Both the position numbers and the translations under genes were made by a program. A DNA stretch of 64,000 nt from Lineolata rhizophorae (lineage: Eukaryota; Ascomycota; Dothideomycetes; Lineolatales; Lineolataceae). The stretch lies in assembly GCA_010093515.1 (NCBI GenBank), contig MU001675.1, positions 825,371-889,370 on the forward strand. The letters are read 5' to 3'. Below the pieces are notes generated by a model that was not told where the DNA came from, did no database searches, and saw nothing but the letters and a program-made list of their open reading frames with translations. Of this stretch, positions 22,442-34,500 are shown one piece after another (the first letter of the stretch is position 1; every line of letters starts with the position of its first letter).

Positions 22442-25400
22442 CTAAGCCAGCGGGTCCCTCCAGCTCCGCCAAGCGCCAACATCCAATCCTGTCTCGCGAT
22501 CCAACCGCAGCTCGACGTTATACACCTCCTGCGAGGCCGCCGAAGAGCCCGAGAGACGCTCCAGCACGAGCCACATGTCGTTGGCTTGCAACATGCGCGA
22601 CTCGAGCGTTACCTCGTCCGTACGGAGCGCTCCGTCCTCATCCGTGAATTCGCCGTTGTTGCTGGCGAGGAGGATCTTGCGGCCCGATCCGCGACCAACG
22701 TCGATCGTGATGCGCACCGGCGAGCGGATTCCAGCGTTCGAGGCGCCGTCGGCGTTCGAGGCCGCTTGCGAACCCACGTTCGACTCGGAGGCCGTGGAGC
22801 GTACGCCGCCGAGGCTGCTAGCGCCGCCGGGACAGAATGACGCCACGACACCGACACCAATCATTCGACGAGGGACGAGCGGCGCCGCCACCTTGTTGTC
22901 CCCAAAATTAAAGGTAGCACGAGCGAGACGCCGGCAGACGCGGCCCGCGCCGTCGCGAGGCAGCTCGGAGAGGTCGATGGGAACGGTGGAATCAACCGAG
23001 AGGAAGAAGTCGGCATACTTGTCCGGTTCGAATGTAGACGCGATAACAGTATAGGTGCCAGGGTCAACGTCTGCGACGTGAGCAATCGCCGTGCTATTGG
23101 TATAGTCGCCGCTATCACCGATAACGTCGCGCTTCCGAATCACAAAAATGCGCTTTCCTTTGCCGTGGACAAGACGAACATTAATGTTATGAGCATTGCT
23201 CGGCTCCTGTAGTGTGATGACCAGGCTACCAGCATGGCGGACAACAAGCCTGAATTGTGGATTGCTGCCAAAGGTAGGAGAGCGGGCGCTGCCACCCGCA
23301 GTGCCCTGGGCCCAGCATGAAGAGACCCGAGCGTTGACAACAAACTTATTGAAAGCTCGCTCAAGCTCTATGGGCGAATTACCGAACGCAGAGAGGGTGA
23401 AGGGATAGTTTGCCGAAAGCGAGTCTTCACAGAATGCAACGACAGCATACGAAACGTTCGGACGAGCTTCGAACCGAAGGAGCGTCTGGGGAGACGAGAC
23501 GATCTCGCTGCGCTCGCAATAACCTTCGCGCTCAAATACGCGCACTCCATTGTTCTCATAAATGTAGAAGCCAATGTATCCAGGGAGCAAGCGTCCAGTC
23601 TTTCCAAGAGAAGTTGAATCCTTAAGACCTGCAGATTCCAATGTGTCATTCGTAAAATGGCGGCAGAGGAGAAGCCACATAGGGCCGCCATCCTTCGATT
23701 TAACCATGAATTGCGGCTGCTCGCTGAAAAGAAGAGCAGGAGACTCGGTGGCCAAGTTCCAAGCGGCATGAATATCCTGGCGAGAAGTGAAGAGGGACGG
23801 CTTCCAATTGAGGTAAATGGTTTCGAAGTTCTGCAAGAGGTTCTCCATATCGATCCAGAACGTCCCAGGAGTCAGCTGCTCGTTGGGACGAGGGAATGTA
23901 CCCGGCTGACCATTAGTTAAGGAAACGAGAGCGGGGAAGTTGACGTTCTGATCCAGGGCCTCATCAAGCAGCGAGCTACGAGATCCCGTAGCAGGAGATG
24001 AGGCCGACATCGAAGGAGGAGAAATAGTGCCCTTCCAAGACGTTCCCTTGGACCACGGGTTCTTGATCAAGAAAAATTTCCGATGGTCCTCTTCCTTGAG
24101 GTTGAGGACTGCGTAGGCATGCTGGCTCTCCAATCCGAGGTGCTCCTCGGAGCGCTTGTCCAGTTTACCGGTCCCAGCCGTAACAAGCACCTCGCCGCGG
24201 CGAAAAGAGGTAAAGATTCGGTCCCACAAGTCTGCCATGGGCTGCTCGTTGTCCTGAGTGAAAACTTGCTCTGGGATCCATCCAGCTAAAGTCCACAGGT
24301 CTAGGGCACAATTGCTTCCAGGAAAATCGTAGCCGCCGCGAACTTTGAGGTAAGCCTTCTCAAGCAGCGCAGGCCATAACAAAGTGCGATTGTTCCGGTC
24401 GACAATGTGTAGCGTTCTATGATCCCTCGAAACTGGGAGGTAATCGTCGATGACCACCTTGCGGAAGGAGCCATTGAAGTTCAGACGCACAATGTATTTG
24501 CCATTCGTCGAGACTACAGGGCGGTTGTTTGCCTTTGGATAGATAACTGAGGCAAATATCTGCGGAAAAGCGGGCAGGTAAGTTAAGTTAGGACAGCTTT
24601 CGACGGTCAGGCTGCGGGTAACATACGTTGGGGAAGCCCTTCTCAGCCAAGGCAGTTGCTGCGCAAAGGCTAGCAACCACAGAACAGTCGCAGGCGGCGT
24701 CTTGTACAAGATCAACCTTCAAGTCCATGTCCATCTTCAAAAGGCTAGCCGGGCCGTCGATATCGAGGAGAGACTGGCCGGGCGGAAGTCCATTATACTT
24801 TTTCATCGATGTCGGAACAAGAGCATCCTCCGCGCGACTCCAACACTCCAATATTCCATTTTGAAACTCGGAGAGGTCGAGTTTTGCTGCATCTCTGCGT
24901 GGTCAAATCAGCGATGTGGCGGCCCTGAGTCGATATCATGGTCATGATGCACTCACTCAAAAAGGCTTCCATCGGGGGCAAGAGAGAATTCGGACGGGGA
25001 CGGGGCCGACTCCCACATGACAAATTTATCCGACCCAAACAGAGACCCCTTGAGGAGCAAGATCTGCTCGGCGCGGGTCTGGATGCGCGTGGAAGCGGGC
25101 GCTTTCTTCGTCTTCTCCACGGCCGCTGGGACGGAGACTTCGGGGCCGGTCAACAAGGTGTCCACGGCGGAAACACGAGCGCGGATGAGGGGGTTTACCA
25201 GATGAGGTGCTCGAAAGAGGCCATCCATTGGACTTCTTAACATTTTCTGCCTCTTGGAGGAGCGCGTGGCAAGTAGCCATAAGCTCGGCGCGGTCAGAGG
25301 AAGACAGAGACAGCTTCAGCAGGGACATGGCCAGCTCCACGGCCTCAACGGCCATGGCAAGGGCCTCGTCCTTTGTCGGGGCGGCAGACATTTTGCCCCA

Positions 25401-25559
25401 AACGGCCTGCAACGGCGGTGGAGAACAAACGTTAGATGAAAGCCGGTGTTGTTGTTGTGGGGTCAGGGTGTTGATGTGTGCGGGTGGCAAAAATGAAGGT
25501 AGAGCAGGTACCTTAAGTTTGGCCTTGCCAGAGGCAACAGCCTGCTGGGCCCCATCCAT
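22442..25559 (-). CDS. palB: Calpain-like cysteine protease of pH signalling (RIM13/PalB)
   Basis: Complement of join(22442..24559, 24627..24894, 24957..25125, 25199..25406, 25512..25559); 936 aa. PalB/RIM13 acts with ESCRT proteins in the ambient-pH pathway, carrying out the signalling cleavage of the transcription factor PacC/RIM101. The N-terminal 70 residues (KMSAAPTKDEALAMAVEAVE and on) look like the MIT-type helical region that binds ESCRT-III. The protease core has the catalytic Cys in QDAACDCSVVASLCAA, the His in SQHAYAVL and the Asn in IKNPWSKGTSW; YLKVRGGYDFPGSNCALDLW lies between them. The C-terminal half contains the two C2-like PBH domains expected of this family. Exon joins preserve the frame and the total is a multiple of three. 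Yeast RIM13 is shorter (about 727 aa); filamentous PalB proteins are about 850-950, so the length fits. It is divergent from PMP47 across 1.3 kb. Confidence 0.93.
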
Positions 25560-26854
25560 GGTATTGGGACCCTAGTTTCACTCCCCGCGGGCAGCCAAAG
25601 GCAAACAGCCGGAATAAGGGACTGACCGCAAGCGACGGGTGTCTCGCTAGCGGAAAGGAGAAGGGCCACGAGCTGAGCAAAGTGCAGTAGGGGGCGGTGG
25701 GGTGAGGCTGAAAGAACACCCAGGCATCGACGGGAACTGTAACTAACGCAATTGTCAAGTCCAGTCAGTCAGCCGGGTACTTGGTATCGATCTATGTTGT
25801 TCTTTGAATGGGCGCCGAGCAACAGGCGTGCCAACAGTGGCACATTGGCAGTCAAGCCGCCGAGCAACAACAGCCGCCGAGCAACAACAACGCCTGCCCG
25901 ACTACAGTCGCCGACTGATCACTCCCAGCACTGAGTACAACAACAAGGCATTTGCAATACCTGGACAGCAACAGACAGAGTGGCTTGTGCAGAAAACTGC
26001 GCGGGACTGGATCAGCCAGAAGCGCAGGCTATACCGGTACTCAGCCGCCTTGCTCTTTCCATATTCGACGCGGACGATATCGCCAACAGAGCCTTCCCGT
26101 TTCGGCCGGGCGACTGGCCGCAGGATATGGCCCTTCTCGCGCAGCCTGGCGGACGCAGTAGGTCGCAGACTGGGTCCTAATCTTCAACCAACCAGTTCGA
26201 CAATGCCACGTTCAATAAGCCGGGACTGAGCTGTATTGAGTGTATCGGGAAAAGTGCCAATGGGAGTTCTGCGGCGGATGTTCCCACTAGCACCGTGTGG
26301 CACTGTGGGGAGGCACGTGGGATGCAGTCGGAGTGACTGGGGTGCTGTGCACGTGATATCTACTGCATATACATGTGGTGTGCTCCGTACATATGTACTG
26401 CGTCGATAGCTGAGTAGCGATGACGCTAGGATCGGCGGCCAGGGAAGTCTCGTCCCTTGCGCCCGGTTGCGGCTGCCGAACGTCAGCCGAACGTCGCATG
26501 CCACCGGCCGGCCGGCGAACCTCGGCATCGGTATTTCGAGCTGACAGGCGCAAGGGTCTCCATTATCGAGACCAGCCGTCGGCGACAATGCTGGCCCAAA
26601 ACCTACCTGCGCATCCGTTCCTCTCTTTCATACTTCAAAAGACTTGTTGTATCCCTTTTCCCAGCGTGAAGCTTCCTCTCTTTCTCGAATTTCGAATACG
26701 AGCATGTGAATGTTGAACATCCCTGCTTTCCCTAAAAGCCAAGCTCTTCGTTCGGCCATCTGACCAGCCGACCACGTCGTGGCCCGCGATCTCCAATTGA
26801 CCACTCTCTAAGAACCACCGACGTCCAGTGCAATACGGCTAGCATAATAGCAGC
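25560..26854. promoter_or_regulatory. Divergent upstream region of calpain and PMP47
   Basis: This 1.3 kb region separates the two start codons. An 11-mer GCCGAGCAACA occurs three times, at 25814-25824, 25859-25869 and 25876-25886, the latter two within a CAACAA/CCGCCG-rich patch. A 141-codon + frame at 25804-26229 runs through it without motif. No core promoter element stands out. Confidence 0.45.
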
Positions 26855-28117
26855 ATGGCGGTCCAGTCCAAGGAGCTCCCGCCCTGGGGCTATGCCGTCG
26901 CGGGCGCGACCGGCGCCGTTATCGCCAACGCCCTCGTGTACCCCCTTGACATGTGAGTGCGGCACGCCCTCCGAGGACCTCCCGTAGAACGACGAGACAG
27001 ACGACTAGGGCGAGAGAGCTGACACGCGCCGCAGCGTGAAAACCCGGCTCCAAGTGCAAGTCAAGCGCGATCCCGGCGCGACCGACACCAACCCGGCCGA
27101 CGGCCAGCACTACACGTCGGCGCTGGACGCCATCGGCAAGATCGTCAAGGACGACGGGGTGCCCGGCCTGTACGCGGGCATGGCGGGCTCGCTCATCGGC
27201 GTCGCCTCGACCAACTTCGCCTACTTCTACTGGTACACGGTCGTGCGCGGCCTGTACCTGACGTCGCGGCAGCTGAGCAAGCCGCCGTCGACGGCGGTCG
27301 AGCTCTCGCTCGGCGCCGTCGCCGGCGCGCTCGCTCAGCTCTTCACCATCCCCGTCTCCGTCGTCACCACGAGGCAGCAGACGCAGCCCCGGGGCGAGCG
27401 CAAGGGCTTGTTCGACACGGGCCGCGAGGTCGTCAATAGCGAGGATGGGGTGTCCGGCCTGTGGCGCGGCTTGAAGGCGAGCTTGGTGCTTGTCGTGAAC
27501 CCGGCCATCACGTACGGCGCTTATCAGCGGCTGAGGGAGATTCTGTTCAGTGGGAAGCAGAATCTGAGGCCTTGGGAAGCGTTCCGTATGTCAGCCTCGG
27601 TGATCGTTGAGCTCCGTTTGAGGAAATATGCTAACTGCCTGTATCAATAGTGCTTGGTTCTTTGTCGAAGATGCTGGCTACCGTAGCCACTCAGCCTTTG
27701 ATCGTGGCCAAAGTAGGCCTACAGTCGAAGCCGCCCCCGGCGCGCGAAGGCAAGCCATTTAAGACTTTTGGTGAGGTTATGTTGTATATAATTGAACGGG
27801 AGGGTGTGCTGGGACTTTTCAAGGGGATCGGGCCGCAGATTACGAAGGGCTTGCTGGTCCAGGGCTTTTTGATGATGACGAAAGAAAGGTTAGTCCCGTC
27901 CAACACCTATCACACATTAGAGTATTGCGTTTTCCGACTTCCCTGCGTTTCTTTCCTGGGATATTTCTAGATGCGGCTGCTAACACCATGTAGAATGGAG
28001 CTGCTATTCGTAGTTCTCTTCTCCTACCTCCGAAAAATCAGGACTGAAAAACTGCAGAAGGTTGCCGACATGGCCGCTGACAAGGCCAAGTCGGTAGCGC
28101 CGATAACTACGAAGTAA
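26855..28117 (+). CDS. Peroxisomal adenine nucleotide carrier (PMP47/ANT1)
   Basis: Exons 26855-26952, 27035-27585, 27651-27888 and 27994-28117; 336 aa. It belongs to the SLC25 carrier family and the SLC25A17/PMP47 branch, which brings ATP into peroxisomes for activation of medium-chain fatty acids and beta-oxidation. Three carrier repeats are visible from their Px[D/E]xx[K/R]x[R/Q] motifs: PLDIVKTRLQ (spanning intron 1), PVSVVTTRQQ and PLIVAKVGLQ. Each is followed by a GLYAG/GLWRG/GLFKG element. MAVQSKELPPWGYAVAGATGA at the start and STNFAYFYWYTVVRG match the peroxisomal rather than the mitochondrial branch. The C-terminal KIRTEKLQKVADMAADKAKS is a charged tail. The second and third repeat motifs lack the acidic residue, as usual in PMP47-like carriers. 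A mitochondrial carrier of another substrate is the less likely alternative. Confidence 0.9.
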
Positions 28118-28752
28118 TACGGGATATTTTGTGGATTTTGGATATATATCATGTATGATTGCTATCTTGATTATCGGATTTAGTAGAACTTTTTTTCCCT
28201 TTTATTTGCTACGAGAATCATGGTTTTGGATTGTGGGTTTGTATAAGTCAAGAGTGGGCTTGCATAAGATTTAGACAGCTAGAAATAGATCTGTCTTTTG
28301 TCTTAAATACATTCCCTATAATTCCACTCGCGTACGCGCCGCTGATAAAGACCAAATGTCGGCGCCCACTTCTTAACTTGAGCGCCGAGTAGAAAATGCA
28401 TGGTTTTTCTGTGAGATACAATTGGGCGACTACGTTAGTCTGCAGCACAAAGCTCAAGCAACCCGCTTTTTATTGTTGACGAGAAGAGATTTAGAAACAG
28501 CTAGTACATAGACAAGTAACGGGGTATTACAGCGGCGCTGATCATAGCATACACGTCCAGAGAGGAGAGCCAGCGGTTGAAGTAGTCGGATCTCCTCCGC
28601 TTCATTTTGGCGGACAATTTTCAGCCATCACTTAAGACACGCTATTGATGTTTTTGGTCCGGTTCGACTTGGGTAATTCCTTATGAACTCCAGCATTCCA
28701 CCCGTATCAGACTAGGCCCGCCAGGATCCGTCTTCCGTTTCGCATTATGTGC
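28118..28752. other. Intergenic, convergent gene ends
   Basis: This holds the 3' flanks of PMP47 (+) and the small membrane protein (-). It is T-rich just after the PMP47 stop (28120-28215). Nothing further was recognised. Confidence 0.55.
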
Positions 28753-29429
28753 CTATTTCTTCTTCCCAATCTCAGCAATCTTATCCTCCAAAGTCTTCAC
28801 ATAATTCTCTATCCGCTGAACGGCAGCTTGAAGCGTCTGCAAACACCAAACCGTTAGCTTTATGCCATCCTCGCTATCATCCCAAGAGAGCCGGCCAGAA
28901 TCGCTGGCGGATGGCGTAGGCGAAACGTACGAAAATATCTTCGGTCAAGAGCTCGTTCGAAACCTTATACTCGTCGATGACATAGTAGTACATGCCAGCA
29001 CCGGCCATGACGGAGCCGAGGAGAAACCCGACCAGCCTGAAAGTCCGAAACAGTTGTCAGCATGCAGTATTCACCCGAATACATTCCACAATATAATGAC
29101 AACAATCCACACATCTCCCAGCGTCGGGAAACAAACATCGAGAAAAGCTGTCATTGCTACCCCGTGGCCTCCACATGATGAGCACGGCTTCAGGCGCAGC
29201 AATTGAGCCTTCGGCAACACCCCGCAGGCATGCCATGCGAACGACAATACAAAGAAAACACCACTCACCCTCCCCTAAACGCACCCACAGGCTTCTTCAC
29301 CGGCGCCGCCGAATCCATCAACCGCTGACTCGACCGGAACCCCCTCGCCTGAACCGACGCGCGCACGCCCATTGGGGGCCGCGAAGCCATCGCGGCGCGC
29401 CACCCCGGGAGCACGAATCTCGACGCCAT
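28753..29429 (-). CDS. Small predicted mitochondrial membrane protein, unnamed
   Basis: Complement of join(28753..28836, 28931..29036, 29269..29429); 116 aa. I do not recognise a named family with confidence. The N-terminal 40 residues are rich in Arg, Ser and Ala with no acidic residue before about residue 39 (MASRFVLPGWRAAMASRPPM), a typical mitochondrial targeting presequence. One membrane segment follows (GGLVGFLLGSVMAGAGMYYY), then VIDEYKVSNELLTEDIF and a C-terminal coiled coil (LQAAVQRIENYVKTLEDKIA) ending in EIGKKK. All three exons have good splice sites (GTGAGT, GTACGT) and agree in phase, and the domain layout is coherent, which argues for a real gene. I recall similar fungal proteins without a function. 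An inner-membrane protein facing the intermembrane space or matrix is inferred only from the layout. The gene is too finely split for simple frame scans. Confidence 0.75.
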
Positions 29430-30087
29430 CGTCCCGAGCTAGCTTTCGCGGAGCGGGTGGCCGCGAAACAACACAACACAAACACAAGACGACGAAGAGG
29501 GTCGCCTCGATAAATGATCTCCGAGGGAATGGGAATAACTCGGGCGAGCAGGAGGAGAGAGCTGGGGGGGGGAGGAGGGGTGATAAAAGCGAGATTGGAG
29601 AGGGGGTTCGCGCGGGCTGTGGCGAGTGTCGCGTGGTCGTGGGCCCGGTTTGATTTGAGGCTGTTTGGATAGGGGCCGCGGTGGTCGTCGGGTGGAGCTC
29701 GGGTGGCAGCGGCGTCACAGCGAGGTGGCCCGGGCGCTAGCTGCGGGTCCCGCGTGCACAATGACGCGAATTGGTAGGCTAGGAGATCGCTCGGGGATAG
29801 AATTCGGGAATCGCGCGGGAAATGCATTTATCTTGTTTGTTCCAGCGCTTTTGAGGCTTTTAGGAAATGAATAGATATCATAGGTTTCTGGAAAGAACTA
29901 TCTGCGGAGCTTCCTCTCAGTAATCACTAGTAAGGATGCAACTGGACTGTAGTATTGGTGCCTTCGAGGGATTAACCTCAAGACCATGGATATGGAGTCA
30001 CGGCTGTTGTGGAATCGTAAACATTCAGTGCTTTACGGGTATCATATACACGTCTAAGCTAGTTTGAATGGAAATGGTGTAGAAAGC
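29430..30087. other. Intergenic
   Basis: This is the upstream region of the small membrane protein, beginning with a purine-rich G/A tract (29545-29600), and the 3' flank of WSS1. No coding frame with a motif was seen. Confidence 0.5.
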
Positions 30088-31524
30088 TCATGGCTTTGGC
30101 GCACCACATACACCACAGATACCGCAATCGCCTGCATTGATGTACGCTCCTCTCTGGCAGGCCAGACTTTTGCATTTCCAGCAGTTCTTCATCGAATTGG
30201 TGTCCAAGACATGAGCGCAGGCTGCACAAGTAAGCGCCCCTTGTTCGTTTGCTAGGGAACATATTGGGCAAGTGGGTTGCTTTGACTTAGAACTCCTAGC
30301 GGCCCCGACATTCCCAGTAGCTGGGGCACTTTGGAGACTTGAGCCGGACAGCGGCTTTTCTGAAGATTTGTCAAATGTTATGTTAGGCTGTGGTGGCTTT
30401 GATGGTTTCTTCTTCTCAGTCGTCCGTAGCCGTGGCACCTTTTCCGGTTTGATTTTTGGTTTTTGGAAACGTGTATCATCCTCCTCTTCGGATTTGATCC
30501 TTCGGCCATCAATCCCGCGTATCTCATACATCTCCCGACGTACATCGTCACCATCATCTTCTCCCTCGCAGACTTTGATTAGGTTCTGCCCCTCCTCATC
30601 ATGCATCCGTGATCCGTCAAAGTCCACAGCCGCTTCTGACTCATCTTCATAACCCTTAGTTCCGTCTTCATATTCGGATTCTGCGTCGGTGTCCTCATCT
30701 GACGACCTGCTGCCCTTGCTCTCGGATTTTGTTTGTTCAAACCTCGCCAATGCAGCCGCCGCTCGTAGTTCCCGTCCCCTTGAACTTGATGCCACTTTCG
30801 GCTTTCCTTTCACCCTTTTACCGCCCTCCAACTTAGCCTTCATGTCTTCCTCCGCCCCTAACAGCATTCCACCTTCACCAAACTTCCGTCGGATCCTCCG
30901 TTGCTGTCGCTCCGCGTAGGTGAGCTTTGCTTTGTTCCCACCCTGGTCTTGCCTCTTCCTCTTCTTACCCCGTCGCCCACCGGAACTTCTGTACGTTCCT
31001 CCACAAAGATCTTTCGGCATCCAGTCGGTCTCGCCCTGCCTGGCGCTCATCTCGCCCGTCCCGGCGACTCTGCCCCTGCCCCACATCCCCTCACCCGTAT
31101 ACCCCTTCGCCCACAGTTCCCTCAACTCGGCCGCAAACTGATCCCTCACCTTCCAAAACGCGCGGCTATGATTCATCTCCTTGCAATGCGCGAGCTCGTG
31201 AATCATGACCATCTGGACGTGGCGTTCCGACAGCCACCCGCCACCGCCGCCACCGCCGCCACCGCCGGGCGCCCGCAGCACCAGCTGGATCACCTCACCG
31301 GCGTTGAAGTTGCGCCCCGCGAACTCGAGGTTTGGCGGGAACTCCTCGAGCGCCATGACGGCGATGTGGTGCCGCTTCATGATGGGATACATGACGGCGG
31401 CGACGCGCTCGAGCACGGCGCGCGCGGGCGACGTGGCGCGCTCGTCGTCGAGCGGCTTGATGAAGTTGAGCAGCGCGTTGGGGCGCTGGACGCGCTCGTT
31501 GAGGCGCTCGAAGCCGAGAGGCAT
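30088..31524 (-). CDS. WSS1: WLM-domain DNA-protein crosslink protease (WSS1)
   Basis: A single uninterrupted frame of 478 aa. Wss1 is a SUMO- and DNA-dependent metalloprotease that removes proteins crosslinked to DNA (the yeast counterpart of SPRTN). The WLM domain covers about residues 1-210. MPLGFERLNERVQRPNALLN is the usual start. The zinc site is HELAHCKEMNH at about 109-119, with the catalytic Glu in HE, followed by SRAFWKVRDQFAAELRELWA. The middle is Lys/Arg- and Glu-rich, probably disordered. The C-terminus has Cys pairs CPICSLANEQGALTCAAC and, after NCWKCKSLAC, CGICGVCGAPKP, a zinc-ribbon/RanBP2-like arrangement. A run of ten glycines (87-96) encoded by a GGC/GGT repeat sits just before the active-site helix. 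The yeast protein is much shorter (269 aa); filamentous forms are longer. Confidence 0.9.
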   Translation of the reverse strand: MPLGFERLNERVQRPNALLNFIKPLDDERATSPARAVLERVAAVMYPIMKRHHIAVMALEEFPPNLEFAGRNFNAGEVIQLVLRAPGGGGGGGGGGWLSERHVQMVMIHELAHCKEMNHSRAFWKVRDQFAAELRELWAKGYTGEGMWGRGRVAGTGEMSARQGETDWMPKDLCGGTYRSSGGRRGKKRKRQDQGGNKAKLTYAERQQRRIRRKFGEGGMLLGAEEDMKAKLEGGKRVKGKPKVASSSRGRELRAAAALARFEQTKSESKGSRSSDEDTDAESEYEDGTKGYEDESEAAVDFDGSRMHDEEGQNLIKVCEGEDDGDDVRREMYEIRGIDGRRIKSEEEDDTRFQKPKIKPEKVPRLRTTEKKKPSKPPQPNITFDKSSEKPLSGSSLQSAPATGNVGAARSSKSKQPTCPICSLANEQGALTCAACAHVLDTNSMKNCWKCKSLACQRGAYINAGDCGICGVCGAPKP

Positions 31525-34500
31525 GGCGGCAGAGGCGAGACGAAGGACGCCGAACGTCGCTCCGCCGTTGCGTGAGCTGGTATGGCTGCACTGCTATGCA
31601 GGAGGCCGAAGGGATCGATGGTGTGGCGTGCCGCCGCGGGTGAGAGAGGCGAAGAGGCGCGCGTCTAGCGGAATAGGGCACGGGTTCGCGCTGTCAGGTG
31701 TTTCGGCGCTTCGCTGTCAGTGCACGGACCACGTCCACTTCAGGCAGATCCGTCGGCCGAGACGACGACGCGACGGCGCCGAACGGAGTTTGGAGCTTCG
31801 CAACATTATCACCGCTTTTCTGCTCCGTACCATTTTAGTCTAGACCATCTCTGCTACCATATCTTCACTTCCCGCATATCGCTAGAAACAGAGAGAATGC
31901 ACTTGAAATTACGGCAGGTTGTGACACCTGATGAGACTGCCTGCATGCTTACCGGTAGGAAGGTAAGTGAATGAAGGTAGACGTCGAACCCACAGAGGAG
32001 ACTCCAGCGTTCCACTGCGCCGCAGGTCGCGGTCCCACCGTCCCGGGTGGGTGGGACGAACGACCTCTCATCTGGTAAGGCTGACTACGGGGATCTCCCC
32101 TTTCCTTTTGCCTCCAGCTTGTAAGACTACGCAAGGCTTTGTCACCAATAGGCTAATTTTCACCGAACACAGCTATCGTCGTATCGAAATTTCATTCCGA
32201 ATTTCCCTTGACCGCCATAGTGTGTTTCGACGAGTGAGTCACAAGCTTTCTCACACCTACTTATCTTCGCACCCCGCAACTTGTGCAAAGGGCCGACTTG
32301 TATTTGCAATACATTTAGCTCCCAATTATCAATCAAAGAAGAGGTTTGCCGTGCCCGGTAGCGGGCCTGATAATCTTCCCCAGACCTACTCTCGGCTATC
32401 CACAGCCTAGCAGGTCTCGATTTGTCGTGTCACCTGGGATATCGTAAGCCAGGTCTAGTCACGAGACTCGGCGAGAGTATTGCGACACATCGCGATTCAG
32501 AGATTGGTAGATGGTCGGTGATGCGGAAGTGAAGCGGCTTTTTCTGTTGTTCAAGTCGATTGGCCAGAATCGTGCCAGGTAAAATCCCGGTGCTTCGTTT
32601 TAGCTACTGGTTCCTTGGGCCTTGGCTTCTGATATAAGCACTATTCGTCCACGCGAGCGAAGCGAGTCGTTCCCCTTTATTGGTGTCGAACGCTTTTTGA
32701 TTTCGTTGGTCTTGCCCAAGTTAACTTTGCAGCTATCACGTTATCCGCCTGGAGATAGCTTTTCTGACTAGTCCTACCAATATTCTTGCGTTTGTTCAAG
32801 GCGTCCTGAGTCTAGAAATGGGAAATGGCCATCTCACTATCCTCAGATAGAGCCTATCTAACGCGCCACTAGTTAGAATTTACTCAGCCGCGACTAGAAG
32901 CAGTCAATATTGAATCTCACGATGGTTTCAAATCTGAGCGCTTTACTGACTTCTTGGGAGCCATAATGTGGCCTACATATGGCGTTTCTTTGGCCTAAGG
33001 CCTGCTATCGGGCGACTTCAAGGGCCTATTTGAGCGAATTGTAGCTATTAATTTTTCAAATAGGAAGAAATTTTAGGACGGACATCCAAGCGTTCGTACG
33101 TCGGCCAATTTTGGAACCCCCCCGATCACTTTGCGTCATCCTTTGTGGCCCCCATCCGCAAAACCAATACTACGCCTTTCATCTGCTCGCGTATGGCAAC
33201 GGTAGCCTCGCTTAAGCAACGTAACTGGCGTCCAAATCCAACCGCCGTACATTCCTTCAGTTGTGTGGCTCATCAGTGGTGCAGCCCGCACCAATTAGGT
33301 GCTTATATCAAAGTCAGCATTGTATAAGATGCTAAGATGGCTCGAAAAGCCGCCGATCAAAAAGTAAAGGGAGACATTCTGTGCGTCATTCGCCCTGTAA
33401 AGTTCAGGTCCAAGCACAATGATCTGTTCCGAAGCAGTTTTAGAATTTACCCCCTACGTGTAGCCACCCTTTTCTAGTTCCCCGGAACACACCAAATTGC
33501 AAATGTGTCATCGGCCTAGGTTATGTCGGTTAACGCTGGAATTTTATTCACAGGATGGTTGGCTCCGGGGCTTGGGCTGAGATACCCGGTCAATTTTCGC
33601 AGACTTTTGGGGGCGGGGACCCCGAACAAACTCTCCGCATAGCTCAACCGCTACCACTTTAGTGCCTTCTGTTGGCCACCCGTCGTCATGCATTGCGTTG
33701 GCAACAACAGCATATTGGTTGCGAAAATGCATGCGAATGTAGGGTATGGGATGGCGGATACATAGGAACCAGCACCGGTTCGGATTTAAGTGCCGGCTCT
33801 GCTTTAAAGCATGCGCACTGTAGTGGGAACGTAGTAGGCCCCGAGGCCGGTTCGGGGGAGATAAGGGAATTCGACTCGGCAAGGGCTGTTATCCCCGAGC
33901 GGGAACAGGAGTTCGCGATTGGACGTAAAGTATTGCTGGACCTGTTCACTATGAATCAGCGCAAATCGTCCAAGTACCATTCTTATTCATGGGACAGACG
34001 GCCTCGCCAGACGCGCGCCCCACAACAGACCATTACTGATCTCAGTTATAAGTACCCAACAGCCCGAGATAAACTCATTCGGATAACGGCTTCGAAGTGC
34101 ATTAGTTCCCGAGAGCGATCGGAGAATGGGTTCACAGTTCGGAAGTATCAATGCTGGAATTCTGGGCTTTGTCATGCCAAGGCAGCTTACATAGGAAGGA
34201 AAGCGGCGCGTTATGATTTGCAGATCGGCCAAGAAGTCAAGCGGGACGCCGCTCCGCCCGTCGATCAAGGGTCCACCCAAGTTGATCGCTAATGAGGCAC
34301 GTTCAAGCTGCCCGGCAATTCAACGAAAGCCACAGCCATAGCCGGTGCAATACGCAGCGCATTTACGCGAGATCGGTCGACATTCCTCCCTTTCAGGCCC
34401 ACCAAACGCGCGGCGGAATCTGCACTAGCCTTTTCAATCACCTTACCAACCAGAGCGGCACGCGGAATCCATATTGCGAAAATTCCTCTTCTATTTTCCT

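Noticed and set aside
33672-34292. 206-codon + frame in the large gene-free stretch
   Set aside because: No recognisable motif, and overlapping frames of similar size exist on the other strand; not distinguishable from chance.
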